NCBI GenBank assembly: GCA_005777515.1
Contig: SXMA01000113.1
Location: forward strand, 1 to 11,925
Length of the DNA stretch: 11,925 bases
Origin: Actinomycetota bacterium
GTDB taxonomy: Bacteria > Actinomycetota > Actinomycetes > Nanopelagicales > Nanopelagicaceae
Reading direction: 5' to 3'
A program made the translations under genes and the position numbers. The notes beneath the pieces are model-generated. The model was not told where the DNA came from and did not search any database. It was given only the letters and a program-made list of their open reading frames with translations. Positions 8,323-11,925 of the stretch are shown here, in pieces. How positions within the stretch are numbered: position 1 is the stretch's first letter; every line of letters begins with the position of its first letter.

Positions 8323-9453
8323 GTGATGGCGAAGACCAAAGTCTCACAGGACACTGGCGACTTAGTTCTAAATCGCATCTCCAAATATTATGGAGATTTT
8401 TGCGCAGTCGATGATCTCTCATTGACCATTCCTGATGGTTCATTCTTTGCACTCCTTGGACCATCAGGTTGTGGCAAAACCACAACGCTTCGAATGATTG
8501 CAGGGCTTGAAGAGCCATCTGCCGGCACTATTTCTATCGGTGATACTGACATCACTACTCAGAAGTCATATCGGCGCAATGTAAATACCGTTTTTCAAAA
8601 CTATGCTCTCTTTCCTCACTTAAGCATCTTTGAAAATATCGCCTTTGGTCTTAGAAGACGTGGTATTAAAGATGTTAAAGATGAAGTTGAAAAGGCGCTC
8701 AATCTTGTTGAGCTGGGCCACCTATCTGAGCGCAAACCTGCTCAACTCTCAGGGGGGCAGCAGCAGAGAATTGCTGTGGCAAGAGCGATTGTGAACCGCC
8801 CAGAGGTATTACTTCTTGATGAACCGCTAGGTGCACTTGATCTAAAACTAAGGCGTCAGATGCAGATTGAATTGAAGCGAATTCAATTGGAAGTTGGAAT
8901 TACTTTTATCCATGTCACACATGATCAAGAAGAAGCAATGACAATGGCTGACACGATTGCGGTGATGAATCAAGGCAAGATTGAACAGATGGGCTCTGCC
9001 ACAGAACTCTATGAAGCCCCAAAGACAGCATTTGTGGCAAACTTCTTAGGTCAGTGCAATCTAATTAAAGTTAAAGTTCAATCCCGCTCGGGCGGAAAGG
9101 TAGTAGTCAGCGCCAAGGGCCATACCTTTGAAATCCCGGAGTCACGAGTTTCAAGTAGCAATGATGCTCTCCTTCTTGGAGTCCGTCCTGAAAAACTTCG
9201 CCTTGATGACAACGGAGTAAATTCCATTAAGGAATGTGTTGTCACCGATCGCTCCTTTGTGGGAACTTCAACGCAGTATTTAGTTAGAACCCCTTGGGAT
9301 CTAGAGCTGGTGGTCTTTGAACAAAATGATGAGGGCCTTCATGACTTAAGGGTTGGAGATAAAGTCTCACTTGAATGGGATAGTGAACACACCTTTGGTT
9401 TAGATGGCGCACAAGATGTTAATGCTGGCGCCGATCTTGATGATGACGAGTAA
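8323..9453 (+). CDS. potA: Polyamine ABC transporter ATP-binding protein (PotA-like)
   Basis: This cytoplasmic ATPase drives polyamine import. All nucleotide-binding elements are present in the 376-residue protein: Walker A GPSGCGKT (46-53), Q-loop Q92, ABC signature LSGGQ (142-146), Walker B LLLDEP (163-168, with E167 as catalytic base), D-loop ALDL, and switch H200. After about residue 240 a C-terminal TOBE-type regulatory domain follows (LLGVRPEKLRL is its recognisable segment), as in PotA and other CUT1-like importers. The C-terminus is strongly acidic (DLDDDE). The start could be GTG 8323 or the adjacent ATG 8326; neither has a strong ribosome binding site, the nearest purine stretch being AGGGG at 8303-8307. 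Only three bases separate its stop from potB. Confidence 0.93.
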   Translation: MMAKTKVSQDTGDLVLNRISKYYGDFCAVDDLSLTIPDGSFFALLGPSGCGKTTTLRMIAGLEEPSAGTISIGDTDITTQKSYRRNVNTVFQNYALFPHLSIFENIAFGLRRRGIKDVKDEVEKALNLVELGHLSERKPAQLSGGQQQRIAVARAIVNRPEVLLLDEPLGALDLKLRRQMQIELKRIQLEVGITFIHVTHDQEEAMTMADTIAVMNQGKIEQMGSATELYEAPKTAFVANFLGQCNLIKVKVQSRSGGKVVVSAKGHTFEIPESRVSSSNDALLLGVRPEKLRLDDNGVNSIKECVVTDRSFVGTSTQYLVRTPWDLELVVFEQNDEGLHDLRVGDKVSLEWDSEHTFGLDGAQDVNAGADLDDDE

Positions 9454-9456
9454 GTA

Positions 9457-10359
9457 ATGGCGTTTCTGCATGGGGCAACCAAGAGCAAGAGCGGGGGAGA
9501 GAGCGCGCTAAAGAAGCGTTCACTCACGCCTTATCTGCTACTTGCTCCAGGCTTGATCTGGCTAATTACCTTCTTTGTTATTCCGATATTTTCCCTAGCT
9601 AGTACTTCAACGATGGTTCGCCCTCAGGGGGCTCAAATCGGCACCTATGTGCAGGAGCTGCGTTTTGCTAATTATGTTGATGCATTCCTTGCAAATCAGG
9701 AGCAATATGTAAGGTCATTTCTCTATGCAGGAATCGCAACGATTTTAGCTCTTGCAATCTCATATCCTCTTGCATACATGATTGCCTTTAAGGCCGGTAA
9801 GTATCGCAACATCTTGTTGGTTTTAGTGGTTGCTCCTTTCTTCACATCATTTCTCTTAAGAACTGTGGCCTGGAGCCAGATTCTGGGAGATGAAGGACCA
9901 GTTGTTACAACTCTAAAACTTCTGCCATTTTTTGATGATTCAATTCGATTAACGGCAACGCCCTTTGCTGTGGTTTCAGGGCTTACTTATAACTTCTTGC
10001 CATTTATGACTCTGCCACTTTATGCAAGCCTAGAGCGAATTGATCCTAGAACTTTGGAAGCATCAGGTGATCTATATGCAAGTGGCTTTACCACCTTTAG
10101 GAAAGTGACAGTTCCACTATCAATGCCTGGGGTTGTAGCAGGAACTCTTCTTACCTTTATTCCAGCGGCAGGTGATTATGTAAATGCTGCTCTTCTTGGA
10201 AATCCCAGCACCAAGATGATTGGAAATGTTATTGAATCTAGGTTCTTTGCCGTCGTTGACTATCCAACTGCAGCAGCCCTGTCATTTACCCTGATGGCAA
10301 CAATTTTGATTCTAGTTACGCTTTATATCCGCAAATCTGGAACGGATGAGTTGGTATGA
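9457..10359 (+). CDS. potB: Polyamine ABC transporter permease (PotB-like)
   Basis: This is one of the two membrane subunits forming the polyamine channel. The 300-residue protein has a basic, polar N-terminal tail (about 20 residues) and roughly six hydrophobic spans near residues 26-48, 86-110, 117-138, 165-190, 222-245 and 270-291. The cytoplasmic EAA loop that docks on the ATPase is present at 201-225 (EASGDLYASG then VTVPLSMPG). FTTFRKVTVPLSMPGV is close to the form seen in PotB/PotH proteins. It is the first permease in the order A-B-C found in the E. coli potABCD operon, which supports PotB rather than PotC. Its stop overlaps the potC start (ATGA, 10356-10359), so the two permeases are likely made in equal amounts. 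Confidence 0.92.
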   Translation: MAFLHGATKSKSGGESALKKRSLTPYLLLAPGLIWLITFFVIPIFSLASTSTMVRPQGAQIGTYVQELRFANYVDAFLANQEQYVRSFLYAGIATILALAISYPLAYMIAFKAGKYRNILLVLVVAPFFTSFLLRTVAWSQILGDEGPVVTTLKLLPFFDDSIRLTATPFAVVSGLTYNFLPFMTLPLYASLERIDPRTLEASGDLYASGFTTFRKVTVPLSMPGVVAGTLLTFIPAAGDYVNAALLGNPSTKMIGNVIESRFFAVVDYPTAAALSFTLMATILILVTLYIRKSGTDELV

Positions 10360-11183
10360 GTACGCAAGTGATCCCAAGGCCTTCCTTTTCACATCGCAGC
10401 TCAAGATGGTTTTCTCGCAATCTGATTAGGATTTATGCTGCTTTAGCCTTCATATATCTCTTTATTCCGGTGGCCTATACCTTTGCTTTCTCCTTTAATG
10501 ATTCTGGAAAGAGCAACTTGGTCTGGCAGGGATTTACGCTAGATAATTGGAAGAATCCTTGCGGAGCCCCTCAAGTATGTAAGAGCGTGGCAAACTCGCT
10601 TCAAATCGGAGTTATTTCAACAGTGGTGGCAACCATCCTGGGAACGATGATTGCCTTTGCAATTAGCAGACATAGCTTTAGGGGACGTAAGACCACTAAT
10701 CTTCTTATCTTTCTTCCCATGGCAACTCCAGAGGTAGTACTTGGCGCCTCACTTCTTGCCATGTTTCTTAATTTGAGAATTAATCCTGGATTTTGGACCA
10801 TAGTGATTGCTCACGTTATGTTCTGCATCTCATTTGTAGTCGTGACTGTTAAAGCAAGGGTTGCCTCCCTTGATCCCAGACTTGAGCAGGCTGCGATGGA
10901 TCTCTATGCCAACGAGCGAGACACATTTAGATATGTCACTCTTCCACTAGTTATGCCAGGAATAGCAGGAGCTGCGCTTCTAGCTTTTTCACTCTCATTT
11001 GATGATTTCATCATCACCAATTTCAACTCAGGTATTGAGTCGACTTTTCCTAAGTTCGTCTATGTTTCAGCAGCAAGGGGTATACCAGCCCAAGCAAACG
11101 TGATTGGCAGTGCGATGTTCTTCATTGCCCTCATCATTGTTATTGTTGGACAAGTTGTAAGCCGACAGAGAAAGAAGTCATGA
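10356..11183 (+). CDS. potC: Polyamine ABC transporter permease (PotC-like)
   Basis: This is the second channel subunit of the importer. The 275-residue protein shows about six hydrophobic spans (near 24-46, 82-104, 114-138, 145-167, 196-220 and 249-268) and the EAA docking loop at 177-202 (EQAAMDLYAN, then VTLPLVMPG). The FSLSFDDFIITNF segment after the EAA loop is characteristic of PotC/PotI. The first external loop holds a cysteine pair, C69 and C75 (NPCGAPQVCK), on the outer side of the membrane where a disulfide could form; I do not know if this is usual. The start overlaps the potB stop by four bases. Its own stop (TGA 11181-11183) overlaps the ATG of a short truncated frame in the same ATGA arrangement. 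Confidence 0.92.
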   Translation: MSTQVIPRPSFSHRSSRWFSRNLIRIYAALAFIYLFIPVAYTFAFSFNDSGKSNLVWQGFTLDNWKNPCGAPQVCKSVANSLQIGVISTVVATILGTMIAFAISRHSFRGRKTTNLLIFLPMATPEVVLGASLLAMFLNLRINPGFWTIVIAHVMFCISFVVVTVKARVASLDPRLEQAAMDLYANERDTFRYVTLPLVMPGIAGAALLAFSLSFDDFIITNFNSGIESTFPKFVYVSAARGIPAQANVIGSAMFFIALIIVIVGQVVSRQRKKS

Positions 11184-11263
11184 CCAATATTGGAAATATG
11201 TATGGCCCGAATTTTACCTTTCTTGGAATTCCTGCCTGTGATTTAGAAAGACTTTTTATTTAG
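11180..11263 (+). pseudogene. Truncated 5' remnant of a fifth operon gene, agmatinase-like
   Basis: An ATG at 11180 overlaps the potC stop in the ATGA arrangement also seen at potB/potC, and opens a frame of only 27 codons ending in TAG at 11261. The peptide contains YGPNFTFLGIPACDLE (residues 8-23), which to me resembles the N-terminal region of some actinobacterial agmatinase/arginase-family proteins. Agmatinase makes putrescine from agmatine and would suit a polyamine operon. Homology appears to end after CDLE; I found no continuation in any frame of the next 170 bp. The simplest reading is that a once full-length cistron was lost by deletion, leaving its translationally coupled start. The family assignment rests on memory of motifs and is uncertain; a genuine 27-residue peptide is the alternative. 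Confidence 0.45.
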
Positions 11264-11273
11264 TTATTTGATC

Positions 11274-11296
11274 CATACATAGTAGGTATATGTATG
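11274..11296. repeat. Inverted repeat, 8-bp arms
   Basis: CATACATA (11274-11281) and TATGTATG (11289-11296) form a perfect dyad around seven bases. The right copy also occurs at 11197-11204, where TATGTATGG (11197-11205) is an exact complement of CCATACATA (11273-11281). The 23-bp dyad has the size of a repressor operator and overlaps a possible -10-like TATATG (11287-11292), but it could equally be an RNA hairpin. Confidence 0.45.
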
Positions 11297-11299
11297 AAG

Positions 11300-11317
11300 A
11301 TTCTAGGGTTCTAGAAT
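11300..11317. repeat. Inverted repeat, 7-bp arms with 4-base loop
   Basis: ATTCTAG (11300-11306) and CTAGAAT (11311-11317) are perfect complements separated by GGTT. It begins three bases after the preceding dyad ends, so the two form a tandem pair. There is no T tract behind it, so it is not a typical terminator. Confidence 0.45.
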
Positions 11318-11350
11318 TAGCTATTAATTTACTGCCCAGGTCTGACACTT

Positions 11351-11414
11351 GAAGAATTTAAACGTCATTTCTAGGCCATGAGGGATAAATTTATCTTTAG
11401 ATTCTTCCTTTTTT
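11351..11414 (+). terminator. Candidate intrinsic terminator or small-RNA 3' end
   Basis: GAAGAATTTAAA (11351-11362) pairs with TTTAGATTCTTC (11396-11407) over 12 positions with a single G-U, and is followed by C and six T (11409-11414). The 33-base interior ends with GATAAATTTATC, which can fold on itself next to the stem. Stem plus T run on the plus strand suits transcription termination of the polyamine operon or of a short RNA from this gap. The stem has only two G-C pairs and a large loop, so it would be a weak terminator. Confidence 0.35.
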
Positions 11415-11440
11415 GAAAATACATACCTAGGCTTACATCT

Positions 11441-11925
11441 ATGAAGCGGGTCAGCTGGGCTCTATCCCTAGCCCTATGCCTGAGTTCCCTTCCTGCCCTT
11501 GCAGCCACTCCACCAAAGCCAGGCGCAAGTTGCACAAAGCTAGGAATTACTAAGGACTATAACGGAAAAACCTATAAGTGCGTTAAGTCAGGAAAGAAGC
11601 TAGTTTGGAATAAAGGTATTGTGATTAAGACGGCAGCCCCTGCTGCCTCACCAGCTCCAGATAGTGGAATAGTTCAACTAAACGGTAAGTGCACAGTTGA
11701 AGGCTCGAAAGCTCCCCTCAATAGCGGTGAGGTGATTTGTAAAGACGGGAAATGGCAACCATTTGGTAGTGGTGGAACAATTGGAGTAATTCCACAGCCA
11801 CAGCCACAGCCACAACCACAACCAAATCCACAACCACAACCAAATCCACAACCACAACCAAATCCACAACCACAACCAAATCCACAACCACAACCAAATC
11901 CACAACCACAACCAAATCCACAACC
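11441..11925 (+). CDS. Secreted protein with two cysteine-pair modules and a Pro-Gln-Asn repeat stalk (partial, 3' end outside window)
   Basis: The frame opens at ATG 11441 and is still open after 161 codons at the window edge. Residues 1-21 form a Sec signal peptide (MKR, hydrophobic core, cleavage after PALA); C13 is not in a valid lipobox, so it is not predicted to be a lipoprotein. Two small modules follow: C31-C47, with YKC, GKKLVWNKG after it, and C84-C100, with VIC, DGKW after it. Both have fifteen residues between the cysteines, CT at the start and G-K-x-W-like endings, so they look like diverged copies with one disulfide each. From P118 comes PQPQPQ and then PQPQPN repeated at least six times, a likely extended wall-spanning or surface stalk. 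I recall GKKLVWNKG-type modules in secreted proteins of acI actinobacteria, but assign no function. The ribosome binding site is poor (AGG nine bases upstream). No homology search was possible. Confidence 0.8.
   Translation, partial: MKRVSWALSLALCLSSLPALAATPPKPGASCTKLGITKDYNGKTYKCVKSGKKLVWNKGIVIKTAAPAASPAPDSGIVQLNGKCTVEGSKAPLNSGEVICKDGKWQPFGSGGTIGVIPQPQPQPQPQPNPQPQPNPQPQPNPQPQPNPQPQPNPQPQPNPQ
11792..11925 (+). repeat. Perfect 18-bp tandem repeat encoding PQPQPN
   Basis: Six complete identical copies of CCACAACCACAACCAAAT run from 11810 to 11917, followed by the first eight bases of a seventh at the window edge. They are preceded by three CCACAG units (11792-11809). The unit is in frame, and no third-position change is seen among the six copies, which points to recent expansion by slippage or unequal crossing-over. 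The array continues past the window, so its total length is unknown. Confidence 0.95.

Larger units (their letters stand above)
11264..11440. other. Dyad-rich non-coding region between the polyamine operon and the secreted-protein gene
   Basis: No coding frame of useful length is visible on either strand. The stretch is AT-rich and holds two small perfect hairpins (11274-11296 and 11300-11317), a longer stem with a T tract (11351-11414) and a 12-bp palindrome GATAAATTTATC (11384-11395). I found no tRNA or recognisable RNA family. Promoter signals for the gene at 11441 are unclear: TTGAAA (11413-11418) has no well-spaced -10 box, and TAGGCT (11428-11433) would place transcription start almost at the ATG, allowing a leaderless transcript. 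Confidence 0.5.

Noticed and set aside
11184..11193. Perfect 10-bp palindrome CCAATATTGG right after the potC stop
   Set aside because: It lies inside the truncated downstream frame (codons for T-N-I-G), lacks a loop and T tract, and AT-rich palindromes of this size occur by chance.
11225..11232. GGAATTCC palindrome as a regulatory site
   Set aside because: It is only eight bases, falls within the truncated frame (L-G-I-P codons), and is not accompanied by other signals.
11678..11923. Minus-strand frames across the repeat array giving WIWLWL or DLVVVV repeats
   Set aside because: They are mirror readings of the 18-bp array, which encodes a secreted Pro-rich stalk on the plus strand with a proper signal peptide; the minus frames have no sensible start.
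11810..11925. Tandem array considered as CRISPR
   Set aside because: There are no variable spacers; the 18-bp units are contiguous, in frame and coding.

Overview
The window looks like a chromosomal segment of a small-genome, moderately low-GC actinobacterium, most likely a freshwater acI-type lineage (Nanopelagicales, Planktophila or Nanopelagicus-like). This is inferred from three things: the actinobacterial order xerC / rpsB-tsf-pyrH-frr-cdsA-rlmN, very tight gene packing with ATGA overlaps, and AT-leaning codon use combined with actinobacterial-type protein sequences. No database search was possible.

Region 1 (1-595) holds the 3' end of a XerC/XerD-type tyrosine recombinase, a possible small convergent membrane-protein gene (180-314, minus strand), and a long untranslated leader for rpsB. 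The leader contains an operator-like dyad (452-468) and a chain of short stems that compete for the same bases (491-556), followed by a hairpin just before the rpsB ribosome binding site.

Region 2 (596-5544) is a housekeeping operon on the plus strand: rpsB (S2), tsf (EF-Ts), pyrH (UMP kinase), frr (ribosome recycling factor), cdsA (CDP-diacylglycerol synthase) and rlmN (rRNA/tRNA adenine C2 methyltransferase). It links translation, pyrimidine nucleotides and phospholipid precursors. All six genes look intact.

Region 3 (5545-11263) is a polyamine module with its own candidate promoter: a gamma-aminobutyraldehyde dehydrogenase-like enzyme, then a complete ABC importer made of a Tat/lipoprotein binding protein (PotD), ATPase (PotA) and two permeases (PotB, PotC). 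Imported putrescine would be oxidised through gamma-aminobutyraldehyde to GABA; the amine-removing enzyme is not in the window. Immediately after potC, in the same ATGA-overlap arrangement used for potB/potC, there is a 27-codon reading frame whose sequence resembles the start of an agmatinase-family protein and then stops. I read it as the remnant of a deleted fifth cistron.

Region 4 (11264-11925) begins with about 177 bp of non-coding DNA rich in inverted repeats, including a 12-bp stem followed by six T. After this comes the start of a secreted protein that runs off the window. It has a signal peptide, two cysteine-pair modules with the same C-x15-C spacing, and a Pro-Gln/Asn stalk encoded by at least six perfectly identical 18-bp units. 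The step from conserved operons to a truncated gene, dyad-rich DNA and a repeat-bearing surface protein suggests the edge of a variable region.
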